Made by a program: the position numbers and the translations under genes
Notes under the pieces: generated by a model
What the model saw: the letters and a program-made list of their open reading frames with translations, nothing else
The model's database searches: none
Told to the model about the DNA's origin: nothing
Part shown: in pieces, positions 7,585 through 17,129 of the stretch
How the letters are laid out: every line of letters begins with the position of its first letter
Position numbering within the stretch: the first letter of the stretch is position 1
Origin: Desulfobulbaceae bacterium
GTDB taxonomy: Bacteria > Desulfobacterota > Desulfobulbia > Desulfobulbales > Desulfocapsaceae
Reading direction: 5' to 3'
DNA length: 42,502 nt
Assembly (NCBI GenBank): GCA_024227155.1
Contig: JAAELB010000589.1
Coordinates: forward strand, 1-42,502

Positions 7585-7713
7585 TTAGTGTCTTACTCAA
7601 TAAAGGCAGCAATAAAAAACAGGTAGCGCAGACTCCGAGAAAGCTGGAGAATCTCTCAACATTAGGAACTTAAAGTAACCTCCGTGGTACTTATACCCCC
7701 TTGTGGGTGTTAA
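7585..7713 (-). repeat. Dispersed structured repeat, copy 4 (minus orientation)
   Basis: Read on the minus strand it begins ACACCCACAAGGGGGTATAA, continues with a GGAGGTTACTTTAAGTTCC stretch and TCTCCAG, then CTGTTTTTTATTG, and ends GAGTAAGACACTAA. This is the same order of blocks as the copies at 30121-30356 and 33651-33745. It is the most diverged copy, with about 20 extra bases in the middle. It is intergenic, between element B and the PIN remnant. Confidence 0.6.
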
Positions 7714-7754
7714 ATTTTCAACTATTAGGAGGCAGGACGCTGAAACGACAAGAA

Positions 7755-7791
7755 CGGGTCGGACCACGATAGGTAGTTGTGGTTCGACCCG
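7755..7791. repeat. 13-bp hairpin-forming inverted repeat
   Basis: CGGGTCGGACCAC (7755-7767) pairs with GTGGTTCGACCCG (7779-7791) over 13 positions with one G-U, with an 11-nt loop. No T-run follows on either strand, so it is not a typical terminator. Function unknown. Confidence 0.5.
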
Positions 7792-7839
7792 GTAAAAGTA
7801 AAAAGTAATAAACATTGAGGTTGGGCCGAAACGGGAAGA

Positions 7840-8235
7840 ATGATAAAACGCTCTTAGTTGTGTGTAGAATTTGATGCTTCTGACAATTATCACAAAAAAG
7901 CAGTCGAATTTATCAAAAACAATAAATCTCAGCTTATCACAACAATAGCTTCTGTCACTGAAACACTTCACCTCTTGGACTTCAACAGAAATGCTCAAAT
8001 TGACTTTCTTGAATGGGTAAGTAGGGGGGTGGAAATACATAGCATTCAAAATCCAGATTTCAAAAGGCTCAAAGAATTAACAGAAAAATATCGTGACTTG
8101 CCAATGGATTTTGCAAATTCATGTTTGGTTCGTTGGGCTGAAAAATTGAGTCTAAACACAATAGCAACAATTGATCGTGATTTTTCAATATATCGTATAA
8201 AGGGTAAAAAGAAATTCAAAGTTGTTCTGTCATGA
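7840..8235 (+). pseudogene. Decayed VapC-like PIN-domain ribonuclease
   Basis: The body of a PIN-domain toxin is clear: FDASDNYHKKAVEFIKNN, then TTIASVTETLHLL, and MDFANSCLVRWAEKL followed by TIATIDRDFSIYR at the C-terminus. The family normally starts with a short strand carrying the first catalytic Asp (as in LxDTGxLxA). Here the likely original ATG (7840, preceded by GGGAAG) is in frame but meets a TAG after five codons (7855-7857), and the Asp-containing residues are missing. The second Asp of the usual MDLADAS motif is also Asn. Translation from the TTG at 7858 would give a 125-residue protein lacking the first active-site residue. No antitoxin gene is visible. Most likely inactive. Confidence 0.6.
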
Positions 8236-8341
8236 GGCAAAAAGAAAACAACAAGGTACTTATCCTAGCATTTCAAAAAGTTCCGATTTATTCGGGTTAG
8301 GGGGATATAAAACCCTTGATATCTTTGACTTCCTTCAAAAA

Positions 8342-10039
8342 CTATCCCACCATGGCATGACCGTTATACAGATAGCGTTTGATTTTATGCGTTGCCGTTT
8401 TGATAAAAGGCTCCCTTCGCTCAAAAACTTTGGCCATTCGAGAGGCCTTTGGTAGCTCTGAATTAAGCTCTTTTCGCATCGATTCGAGCTGTTGTGCTAA
8501 ATACTCTCGCCGCTCAGAACGGGACTTACCACCAGTTTCTTCATCAATAAATTCGTAATCCGGATACACCCACGCCTCAAGCTGTCCGTTATTTTCAACG
8601 ACCAGGCTCTCTACGACCCAGTTGTATGCATTAATCTTATGTTCAACGGCCTCTGGATAAACGTTTTCTCCATTTGCCATCACAATCACGTTTTTGGATC
8701 TGCCGGACACGTGCAGATTTCCCTTTTTGTCCACATAGCCAAGGTCCCCTGTTGAGAGCCAACCATCAGCGCCAAGTGTCGATTCAGTGGCTTCATCGTC
8801 TTCAAAATAGCCCTGCATTACATTGGGTCCACAAATAGTAATCTCCCCGATCCCTGTCGCCGGGTCGGGATCGATAATTTTCACCTCAACTCCAGGGATT
8901 GGCTTTCCAGTTGAACCAATGGTAATTGTTTTGTCCCCCAGGGGACCACCGGCTATGAGCGGAGCCGACTCCGTCATACCATATCCGATAAGATAGGGAA
9001 ATTGGGCTTCATTGAGAAATTTTTCGACATCCGGATTCAATGCTGCTCCCCCGATACCCATCAGTTCCAGCTTACCACCGAAGAAGGCCTGCAGCTTCTG
9101 GCCAATCTTTCTAAATATTAATTTCCTGCTCACCCCAACCTTACACATCAACTTCAGAGCTATACTCTTTTCTATCTGCGGCATTACCCTTTTTTTGTAT
9201 ATTTTCTCAAGGACAAGGGGAACGGCAAAGATAGCATACGGTTTTTCGTAATCACATAATTTTTGCAAGATTGCAGGAGTAGGAGTCTTTCCTGCATAGG
9301 CTATTCTCGCGCCACACAGTAGTGGTAGAATAAAGCCACAGGTAAACTCATAGGTGTGGGACATGGGTAAAATAGATAACCAGACAGAACCTGGTTGAAT
9401 GTCAGCAAGAGACGAGGCAGCATATGCATTTGCGGTCAAATTTTTATGGGTCAACATTACCGCTTTTGAGTATCCTGATGTACCGGAGGTATAGAGAATG
9501 GAGGCGAGATCATTTTCCCCCACAATAGGAAAATACGGATCTTCCTTATCCTCCCTGAAGGCGGCAAGGGCATCATCCAAATAGTTAGAAAATGTACTGA
9601 CGGGAATAATACGAATCTCGGCGGTATAATCATCAAGTGTAATAACAGGGCCACTCAATGCACTTTTTAGCTCGTAAATTTTCTCAATCTGCTTTTGGGT
9701 CGTAAAGAGTGCCTTCACCTGCATTTCATTCAGGATATGATGCACATCACTCTCAGGCAGATCGGGCAATACCGGTACAGCAATTGCTCCGATCCGCACA
9801 ACAGCGAGATAGGCAATACCCCAGTTATGCGAATTTTCAGCGAGAATTGCTACATGATCTCCCTTCGACACACCCTCTTTTTGCAGATGAACACCAAGGG
9901 CAAGTATCCTCTCATGGAACTCACCATAGGTGAGAGGAGTCTCCATGGCCATTCCAATGGCGGGGGCGTCCTTAAATCTCGAACAGCTGGCATCAATCAC
10001 ATAGTTGAGAGTCATTCCGACTTCTACAACTGAATTCAT
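8342..10039 (-). CDS. AMP-forming acyl-CoA synthetase (long-chain fatty acid-CoA ligase type)
   Basis: A member of the ANL adenylating superfamily, expected to activate a fatty or other carboxylic acid with ATP and CoA via an acyl-adenylate. Seen: SILYTSGTSGYSKAVMLTHKNL near residue 180 (the P-loop-like A3 motif), GYGMTESAPLIAGG near 330 (A5), GWLSTGDLGYVDKKGNLHVSGR near 405 (A7/A8), and a C-terminal lysine in THKIKRYLY suited to be the A10 catalytic Lys. I start at the ATG at 10039 (565 residues), which has GAGGTG just upstream; an in-frame TTG at 10063 is less likely. The length suits FadD-type ligases. It is followed by no clear partner; a response regulator gene lies 294 bp upstream on the same strand. 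Confidence 0.9.
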   Translation of the reverse strand: MNSVVEVGMTLNYVIDASCSRFKDAPAIGMAMETPLTYGEFHERILALGVHLQKEGVSKGDHVAILAENSHNWGIAYLAVVRIGAIAVPVLPDLPESDVHHILNEMQVKALFTTQKQIEKIYELKSALSGPVITLDDYTAEIRIIPVSTFSNYLDDALAAFREDKEDPYFPIVGENDLASILYTSGTSGYSKAVMLTHKNLTANAYAASSLADIQPGSVWLSILPMSHTYEFTCGFILPLLCGARIAYAGKTPTPAILQKLCDYEKPYAIFAVPLVLEKIYKKRVMPQIEKSIALKLMCKVGVSRKLIFRKIGQKLQAFFGGKLELMGIGGAALNPDVEKFLNEAQFPYLIGYGMTESAPLIAGGPLGDKTITIGSTGKPIPGVEVKIIDPDPATGIGEITICGPNVMQGYFEDDEATESTLGADGWLSTGDLGYVDKKGNLHVSGRSKNVIVMANGENVYPEAVEHKINAYNWVVESLVVENNGQLEAWVYPDYEFIDEETGGKSRSERREYLAQQLESMRKELNSELPKASRMAKVFERREPFIKTATHKIKRYLYNGHAMVG

Positions 10040-10333
10040 ATTACACCTCGTGCGTGCTCTCAAAACAAAGTCATATTGACAGTAGGTGGCTCAAATTTCG
10101 AATTAATCCGTCGGATTGTACACAAAAGCCTCGCTATGGTCAATCTTCAAGGAAAATCCTTGGCGGAGGGGGGCATTTGGATGGAGGGTGTTTTAATGAT
10201 TGTTTTATTCAATGACATAAGAAGTTCGTCAAGAAAGGTATTCTTTGTACCGGGAATAGTTTTTTTACCCGGTATACAGAAAGTAAGACGGAGGGTAACA
10301 AAACTGGTATAACTGCCACAGATTAGAGCAGCG

Positions 10334-10717
10334 CTAATTATTTTTTTGCAACAAGTCTTTAACTGCACCGGTTATAGTGACAACAGAAAAAGGCTTGGCA
10401 ATAGTAATGACATCCTCAAGATAACCAGCCACAGCAAGATATCTCTCCTTCGAGATATTGCCACCACCGGAAACCGCGATAATAGGCAAATCAGGTATCT
10501 CCTCCCGTAAATCAAGAATAGTCTGAAGCCCATCCTTAATCGGCATAACCATATCAGTTATAACCAGATCACAGGGGTTTTGATGAAATAACTCCACCCC
10601 CTCCTCTCCATTAGCAGCCTCAAGAACTTCATAGCCTTCGAGCTCAAGGATCTTACGCAACACCTTCAGAGCTGTCGGCTCGTCATCGATAATCAGGATT
10701 TGCTTCTTTTCGTTCAT
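10334..10717 (-). CDS. Single-domain response regulator (CheY-like receiver)
   Basis: A 127-residue stand-alone receiver domain with no output domain. Phosphorylation residues are in place: acidic pocket Asp11-Asp12 in IIDDEP, phospho-acceptor Asp55 in LVITDMVMP, Ser83 at the Thr/Ser switch position and Lys108 in AKPF. Such proteins act in phosphorelays or by binding a target protein. No histidine kinase is encoded nearby, so the partner is unknown. The gene is followed by the acyl-CoA ligase on the same strand and is divergent from the SNF2 gene. Confidence 0.93.
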   Translation of the reverse strand: MNEKKQILIIDDEPTALKVLRKILELEGYEVLEAANGEEGVELFHQNPCDLVITDMVMPIKDGLQTILDLREEIPDLPIIAVSGGGNISKERYLAVAGYLEDVITIAKPFSVVTITGAVKDLLQKNN

Positions 10718-11057
10718 TTTTTCTTCTACCCATTATAACGAGCAATAACTTTTAACTTTTAACTTTTAACTTTTAATATGTATAAGCCAGATTAATGAAA
10801 TTTCAAACTATTTTATTGCTATCTGCGTTAGAATACTTCATGTGCTCACGATCAAGCCGTTCCACAGGAAAAATTGTTAATGATTCGAGGATCTGTTGAA
10901 AAGCAAAACAAAGAAAGAGAGAATCGGTCACATTTTCATTTGAGATCTTGCCTGGAAGGCAGTACAAATTAACCGCACAAGGAAAATCACAGGGATCTGC
11001 TCCGTATACCTTTTACAATGGAATTCATAGAATTCATTAACTCCACCCATCAATTTT
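10718..11057. other. Divergent intergenic region with heptamer tandem repeat
   Basis: This 340-bp gap separates the response regulator (minus) from the SNF2 helicase gene (plus). It holds four perfect tandem copies of AACTTTT (10747-10774) just upstream of the response regulator start. Apart from that run I see no gene, RNA or convincing promoter. Confidence 0.6.
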
Positions 11058-14000
11058 ATGTACAACGCTTTAACCACCGATACATTTCCCATCCGCCTTC
11101 CCATCGCGGTTACCATTCTTCTCAAACCATGGTTTGAAACTGAAGTTTTAGACAAGGGATTACAGCTCATAAAAGAAAGAGCCTTGACCAGTTTCTTTAT
11201 CTATCGCAATAGTGCGGGAGGGCAACTTTTTGAAAAATACGAGCTTCACCTCATATATGAAAAAAACAACAAAATCTCCCAGGGATTTACGATTAAAACA
11301 GAGTATTGCGAACTCTGTGGCTATAAAAACAGACAACGACGCTGCGAACACCTTGCGGCCCTCGCTCTTTTAACCCTTGCTCAACCATGTGATGCTGCCT
11401 TAGCCCCCATGCCACTAACCTTCAAGCTTTCCAGGTGGTACAAAGTTGCCGAGTTCCTCAACAACTGGCTCAGCCGTGAAAAAGGCCAGATGGAGCGTTT
11501 GGTTACCGGCGAGTCTATCAAATATAAGCGCACAGCAAAAGAAGGCTTGTTTGAGGCAACAATTCCAACCTCCCTGGTCAAAGCATGGCCTTTTTTTGAT
11601 CAGACAGAAAGACAACAGCCCGAACAAGCGGAATTATATCGAATCTACAAAGAGCTGCAAACCTTCAGCTTTAGTCAGAACGAAAAACAGCTCGTTGCTA
11701 GAGGTCAAAGTAGCAGGGCCCTCAAGCGGGACACTTCTGCCTGGAGCCACATATGTGCTCTTTTCTATTGTATTCACGGGGATGATGGGCCAGAAGTTTC
11801 TTATGACAGAGATTCCGGTTTTTTCACATTAACCTCTAAGGGCATAAGCTTCTGCCCCACTCTTGATTTTAAAGTAACTCTCCCCAAACACCGCTCGTAT
11901 GAAATTTTAATGCAATTAGGCCTAAAACATTCAGGATTCAAAATCCTCCCACCTGTTCGTCAAGGCTTTGAAGTAAAACAAAACGACACGGGCCAAATTT
12001 TGGTAAGTCCCCTTGCCCACCTTCAAGACAAACAGGTCACCCTTATCTCAAAGCTTGCCGACCACAAGTTTGGTACTCATTATTTCCTGCCAGACGAAGG
12101 ATTTTTCCAACTTGAAAAAACCGAACCTGAAGCACAAATAACAAGGGACAGCCCAAAAAACACGACCACGCCTCTTTTTGATTTTATCAAGCAGGACAAT
12201 GAATTTACAGTCGACAAAGAAGAGATTAATGACTTCTTAAAAAAGAACATACAATCTCTCCGCCACTCGGACAACAGGGTAGACGAAAAGATATTATCAC
12301 TCAAGTTTACCTCTATTCCAGATGGTTTGGTTATATTAGATTTCCAGGAAGACCAAGATTGGTTCTACCTCTCCTGTGATTACTGCATTGGAGATGAGTT
12401 CATCTCTCTTGATGAAATGCTGGAGCAAGGTGACAAAAGCGGCAGCGTAACAGTCGGCTCAACAACGCTCAATCTCAAAAAGGGCCCCCTTTCCTGGTTT
12501 CATAAAATAGCCACAGAAAGGACAGGTGCTACACCCAGCGGACATACAGGTGTACGTTTATCACGGGGGGAATTCGTCTCTCTCATTGCAAATTTTGATA
12601 AAATTGACAACAAGCTTAAAAACGACCACTTTAAATCCCGCCTGCAGAATATCATCAATATTGACAGCTGGAATGAGCCCAACCAATTCGAAGAATTTCC
12701 ACACCATTTACGCAACTATCAAAAAAATGGAACAGCCTGGCTCCACACCTTGTATAAACTAGGTCTCGGAGGAATTCTTGCCGACGATATGGGACTCGGC
12801 AAAACCCACCAGGCCCTTGCCATGCTGGCATCAATTGCCAAAAAGAAAAATCAGCAACACCCCATGCTTGTGGTATGCCCGGCCTCAGTTCTGATGCACT
12901 GGGCGGAAAAAATTGACCAGTTTTATCCGGAACTGGAGTATCACATCCACTATGGAATAGATCGTGACTTTGCCAAGGGTTCTAAAACAGGCCTTGTTAT
13001 CACCACCTACGGAATTGTCCGTAGTGAACAAACACATTTTCAGGAAACACCTTTTGAGCTTATCGTTTTAGACGAACTGCAAACCCTGAAAAACCGTAAG
13101 ACTGCAATCCACAAAACAATCAACTCTCTTGCCGCCAGGATTAAAATAGGTCTTTCCGGTACCCCCATTGAAAACTCATTAACAGATCTCTACGCACTTT
13201 TTGAAATCTGTCTTCCCGGTTTTTTCGGCTCTTTTGAGCGGTTTAATCAAAATTATTTAGTTCCGATAACACATTTCCAAAGCGTCAAACAAAAAACTCT
13301 CCTTAGCAGACAAGTCCAGCCTTTTATCCTCCGTCGCCTACGATCCCAGGTACTCCCCGAATTACCTGATCTAATAGAGGACGATCGCGCCTGTGAATTG
13401 AGTAATGAACAGGTACAACTTTACCAGGATACCATTGACGCACAACAATTTTTCCTGGAACATTTAATGGAAGAAGATGAAAACGTCGACTACCTGCATA
13501 TCCTTGCTATGATCACAAGGTTAAAACAGATTTGCAATCATCCATGCCTTCTTGAAAAGTGCAAGGATCCGTACAAATACAAAAGTGGTAAATGGGATCT
13601 CTTTGTAGAACTATTGGAAGAATGTCTTGCAAGCGGCAGGAAGGTAGTTGTTTTTACTCAATACACCGGCATGCTTGATCTAATGCAAACATATCTCAAT
13701 GGTGCTGGAATTGAATTTGCGGAGTTGCGGGGCAGCATGAGCGTCGTCAAACGCAAAAAAATGATGATGAATTTCTCCACCAATAAGAATTGTAAAATTT
13801 TCTGCTCCAGCCTGTTGGCCGGGGGAACGGGAATAGATCTCATCGCGGGGCAGGTGGTAATTCACTATGACCGCTGGTGGAACCCTGCAAAAGAAGAACA
13901 GGCAACAGCCAGGGTTCACCGAATGGGCCAGAAGGATGTCGTCCAGCTTTTCCGCTTGATCACCAAAGGTACCCTTGAAGAAAAAATAAATACTATCATC

Positions 14001-14108
14001 TCAAAAAAACAGCAACTCGGAAGCTCAATCATCAAAGAGGACGAGGCCGGTTTAATTAAACGGCTGGACCGCAGCCAACTACGGGCAATATTCAGTAATA
14101 TTTCATAA
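11058..14108 (+). CDS. SWIM zinc-finger SNF2/Rad54-family helicase
   Basis: A 1016-residue Swi2/Snf2-type ATP-dependent DNA translocase. A SWIM-like zinc site (CELCGYKNRQRRCEHLAAL) lies near residues 84-102. The ATPase core begins near 560: LADDMGLGKT (Walker A, near 575), VLDELQTLKN (a DELQ form of the DEAH box, near 671), SGTPIENSLTDLYALFE (near 700). The second RecA lobe has TQYTGMLDLM (near 867), LLAGGTGIDL (near 918) and ARVHRMGQ (near 951). Bacterial members with an N-terminal SWIM finger are generally uncharacterised or linked to DNA repair or chromatin-like remodelling. No good ribosome binding site precedes the ATG, so the start is less certain. Its 3' end overlaps the dnaE2 stop on the opposite strand by 6 nt. 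Confidence 0.92.
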   Translation: MYNALTTDTFPIRLPIAVTILLKPWFETEVLDKGLQLIKERALTSFFIYRNSAGGQLFEKYELHLIYEKNNKISQGFTIKTEYCELCGYKNRQRRCEHLAALALLTLAQPCDAALAPMPLTFKLSRWYKVAEFLNNWLSREKGQMERLVTGESIKYKRTAKEGLFEATIPTSLVKAWPFFDQTERQQPEQAELYRIYKELQTFSFSQNEKQLVARGQSSRALKRDTSAWSHICALFYCIHGDDGPEVSYDRDSGFFTLTSKGISFCPTLDFKVTLPKHRSYEILMQLGLKHSGFKILPPVRQGFEVKQNDTGQILVSPLAHLQDKQVTLISKLADHKFGTHYFLPDEGFFQLEKTEPEAQITRDSPKNTTTPLFDFIKQDNEFTVDKEEINDFLKKNIQSLRHSDNRVDEKILSLKFTSIPDGLVILDFQEDQDWFYLSCDYCIGDEFISLDEMLEQGDKSGSVTVGSTTLNLKKGPLSWFHKIATERTGATPSGHTGVRLSRGEFVSLIANFDKIDNKLKNDHFKSRLQNIINIDSWNEPNQFEEFPHHLRNYQKNGTAWLHTLYKLGLGGILADDMGLGKTHQALAMLASIAKKKNQQHPMLVVCPASVLMHWAEKIDQFYPELEYHIHYGIDRDFAKGSKTGLVITTYGIVRSEQTHFQETPFELIVLDELQTLKNRKTAIHKTINSLAARIKIGLSGTPIENSLTDLYALFEICLPGFFGSFERFNQNYLVPITHFQSVKQKTLLSRQVQPFILRRLRSQVLPELPDLIEDDRACELSNEQVQLYQDTIDAQQFFLEHLMEEDENVDYLHILAMITRLKQICNHPCLLEKCKDPYKYKSGKWDLFVELLEECLASGRKVVVFTQYTGMLDLMQTYLNGAGIEFAELRGSMSVVKRKKMMMNFSTNKNCKIFCSSLLAGGTGIDLIAGQVVIHYDRWWNPAKEEQATARVHRMGQKDVVQLFRLITKGTLEEKINTIISKKQQLGSSIIKEDEAGLIKRLDRSQLRAIFSNIS

Positions 14109-17100
14109 TCCCACAACACGATCCACTGTAAGGGTGAGTGCGCCAAAGTCCTCCTCCACAAGACCACTTACCAGATATCCCATACCGCTCTTTAACATAT
14201 GGGCATGGGCCCTGTAGACCTTGGGGAAAAACGTGGTCTCCACCTGGCCGGTTTCATCTTCAAAGGTTAAAAATTCCATAACTTCCCCTGTACGGGTAGA
14301 GACTATTTTCCCGGTAAGGAGCCACAGAGCTAGCCACACCCGTTGACCGACACGGCCAGCTAAGGCTTCTACTTTAACGCGCCCGTTCTTCTGCATCGTA
14401 GCTCGACCATGAGCGGATGCTCCCACAATTTGCAGAGGATGGTATTCACAGAGAAAACCAAGCACCTGGTACTCCCGTCTTAGCCGACTCTTTAAATCCG
14501 GCGGTGACAGAGGAGGTGGTTCGGGGAGCTTCACCTCAAAGAGAGTAAGACGACTGCTATCTTCTGCTGCTCGTTGAAAACTGGCCCACTGCCACAAAAG
14601 AACAGTCCGGTTACTCCCGGGCTGCAAGAGATCGAGCCCCCCAGCATGTATAAGCGCCCTCGCCTCATTATCGGCGGGTCTTGTACGGCTAAAAAAGTCC
14701 CCGAGACCCATAAAACCGCCTCTATCCCTCTCGGCCAAAATCCTGTGGGCGAAAGCGGCCGACAAACCGTGTACTGCCTGCAGGCCAACCCGTATCTCTC
14801 CCCCACTACCCGTCCAGCGCATCTCACTCTCGGATACATCGGGCGCTACAACACGAAGTCCTAGTCTCTTTGCTTCTGAAACATAGGCGAAAGTGGAATA
14901 GTAGCCACCCTGATTAGAAATCACAGCGGCCATGAACTGTGCAGGGTAATGTCTTTTCAGATAGGCTGCCTGGAAAGACACTCTGGCGTAGGAGGCGGAG
15001 TGCGGCTTACAAAAAGAATAACCATCAAAGCTCATCATCATCGCCCACATCCGCTCCACCTCATCCGGATCAACACTGTTACGGGCGCAACCTGCAAAGA
15101 ACATTTCTTTATAATGTTTAAGCCTGAGCACTTTATCTTTTTTAGACATGACCTTGCGCAAACCATCCGCCTCGGCATGGCTGAAACCAGCCAGGGCGAC
15201 GGCGACCTTCGATACATCCTCCTGATAGACCATCAAGCCAAAGGTATCGTCCAGGACATCGCCAATTTGTGGACAAAGCGGCTGCCAGCTGCCACCGTGC
15301 AATCTCCGTACATATTCCCTGGTGAATTCGTTTGCCGCAGGCCTGATGATGGATGACTGGATCACCAGCTGTTCAAAATCCCCACTACCCGCCTTTTTTT
15401 CCAGCAGCCGCATGGCAGGACTTTCGATATAAAAACAGCCCATGGTTGCACCATCCGCCACGGCAAGTTTTGTCTCCGGGTCATCTTCCGGATGCCACTG
15501 TTCCTCCACCAGCTCAACGCCTTCTTTCTCAATTGCCTCTATGCAGTCACGGATAACTCCAAGACTCCGATTACCAAGAAGGTCGATTTTTACAAGACCA
15601 GCCTCCTCCGCACCATCCTTTTCCCACTGAATTATCGGCACGCCCTTGGTGGCGCACTCCACGGGAACGTAGTGCGTAATAGGCTCAGGTGTTATTATAA
15701 CCCCTCCCGGATGCACTGACAGATAACGGGGTACACCAATGAGCTGTACCGCAAGCTTGAGAATTTCCGGCCAGGGCTCAATTAACTCCTGGTCTCTTAG
15801 CGCAGGGAGCCTTTCCAGTCGCTCTTTCAACTCATCCCCCTCCAGGCTATGCAACCAGGGTATTTTCTTGGTCAACCTCGATATTTCATAACCAGGGAGT
15901 CCAAAGGCCTTCGCCGTTTCCCTAATTGCCATCCGGGGCTGGAAAAAGACATGATTACATACCATGGCAGCATGGCCTGAGAAATCCTGCAGCACATCGT
16001 TTAACACCGCATCCCGTTCGTCCCAGGAAAAATCAATATCGATATCAGGAGGATCACTCCGTCCAGGATTGAGGAACCGCTCAAAGTACAGGTTATACTT
16101 CACCGGACAGACATTGGTAATATCAAGACAATAGGCAACAAGAGATGCCGCACCGGAGCCACGGCCACAGATTCTTCTTTTTCTGCGCCTTCCATCTTTT
16201 TCCTTACGGTGAACAATATCCCGTACCACCAGAAAATAGGAAGAAAACCCCATCTCCTCAATGACCCGCAGTTCATGCTCCAACCGTTCAATCACATCCT
16301 CCCCAAGGTCATCTCCGTACCTTCCGCCCGCACCTCTGTACGCTTTTTGTCGCAGAACTTTTGCAGGAGAATCCTCTGTTCTGCCCCGCCATGGGGGCAT
16401 AACTACACCAAACCCTGGCTCTCTAAGATTGCACCGCCCCGCGACCTCCATGGTTGCATTCACAACCTCTGGCCAGATGGAAAAATTCTTGTAAAACTGA
16501 GTTCCCGGTTCCAGACATCGCCCTCGCTCTCCCACCCGGCTCCGTTGTGCTTTACTGATACTTAGACCTTTTCTCACCGCATGCAGGAGTGCATAAAGAG
16601 TCCGATCCTCCTCGTGAGCCATATCACTGTTTGGAGTGGCGATCGCCGGCAGGTTTTTTTTCAGGGCATAGTTTCGCAGCAGCCGCCCCCGAGCCGATGG
16701 CTCTGGTCCCAAATCGGCAACGACATCAAAACCACAAGTATTATACTCCTCGAACAGCCCCATATCAGAACAGAGCAGGACAAGGCCCTCAGCAAAAGGC
16801 TGTACATCCTGCTCCAGACAAAATTCTTTTTGTTGATGTCGCCTACTCAGCAACCTGCAAAGATTAGAGTAACCGATTCTATCCTTAACAAGGCAGACGA
16901 TGATTTTATCTGATCCAGGCTCAGAGACTTCTGCGCCAATAATCGGCTGCAACTCCTCGTGGCTGCACCATTTTAAAAACTCCCACAAACCGTAAAGATT
17001 ATCACGATCAGTAAGTGCAAGCCCGGGATAACCAAGAACCTTCGCTATCTGACACAGAACTTTTGGCGATGCTGTACCGCGCATCAGAGAATAATGTGAA

Positions 17101-17120
17101 CGTGCTCGAAGAGGGAACAT
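14103..17120 (-). CDS. dnaE2: Error-prone DNA polymerase DnaE2 (ImuC)
   Basis: A 1005-residue C-family DNA polymerase alpha subunit of the DnaE2/ImuC type, the catalytic polymerase of the SOS mutasome. It has an N-terminal PHP domain (HYSLMRGTASP, then LALTDRDNLYG), the polymerase active-site motif PDIDIDFSWDERD near residue 355, the HPGGVIITPEPI segment near 470, the SYSFCKPHSASYARVSFQAAYLK-type fingers region near 690, and a C-terminal OB-fold. The size fits DnaE2 (about 1000-1080) and not replicative DnaE. It is the last gene of lexA-DUF72-imuB-dnaE2, starting 9 bp after imuB, and is expected to be induced by DNA damage through LexA. Confidence 0.94.
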   Translation of the reverse strand: MFPLRARSHYSLMRGTASPKVLCQIAKVLGYPGLALTDRDNLYGLWEFLKWCSHEELQPIIGAEVSEPGSDKIIVCLVKDRIGYSNLCRLLSRRHQQKEFCLEQDVQPFAEGLVLLCSDMGLFEEYNTCGFDVVADLGPEPSARGRLLRNYALKKNLPAIATPNSDMAHEEDRTLYALLHAVRKGLSISKAQRSRVGERGRCLEPGTQFYKNFSIWPEVVNATMEVAGRCNLREPGFGVVMPPWRGRTEDSPAKVLRQKAYRGAGGRYGDDLGEDVIERLEHELRVIEEMGFSSYFLVVRDIVHRKEKDGRRRKRRICGRGSGAASLVAYCLDITNVCPVKYNLYFERFLNPGRSDPPDIDIDFSWDERDAVLNDVLQDFSGHAAMVCNHVFFQPRMAIRETAKAFGLPGYEISRLTKKIPWLHSLEGDELKERLERLPALRDQELIEPWPEILKLAVQLIGVPRYLSVHPGGVIITPEPITHYVPVECATKGVPIIQWEKDGAEEAGLVKIDLLGNRSLGVIRDCIEAIEKEGVELVEEQWHPEDDPETKLAVADGATMGCFYIESPAMRLLEKKAGSGDFEQLVIQSSIIRPAANEFTREYVRRLHGGSWQPLCPQIGDVLDDTFGLMVYQEDVSKVAVALAGFSHAEADGLRKVMSKKDKVLRLKHYKEMFFAGCARNSVDPDEVERMWAMMMSFDGYSFCKPHSASYARVSFQAAYLKRHYPAQFMAAVISNQGGYYSTFAYVSEAKRLGLRVVAPDVSESEMRWTGSGGEIRVGLQAVHGLSAAFAHRILAERDRGGFMGLGDFFSRTRPADNEARALIHAGGLDLLQPGSNRTVLLWQWASFQRAAEDSSRLTLFEVKLPEPPPLSPPDLKSRLRREYQVLGFLCEYHPLQIVGASAHGRATMQKNGRVKVEALAGRVGQRVWLALWLLTGKIVSTRTGEVMEFLTFEDETGQVETTFFPKVYRAHAHMLKSGMGYLVSGLVEEDFGALTLTVDRVVGL

Positions 17121-17129
17121 GGGTTCAGT

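Noticed and set aside
7755-7791. Hairpin as an intrinsic terminator
   Set aside because: No T-run follows on either strand and no gene ends nearby.
10248-10274. TACCGGG/CCCGGTA inverted repeat as the terminator of the response regulator gene
   Set aside because: The stem is only 7 bp, the T-run is in the loop and not after the stem, and it lies about 60 bp beyond the stop.
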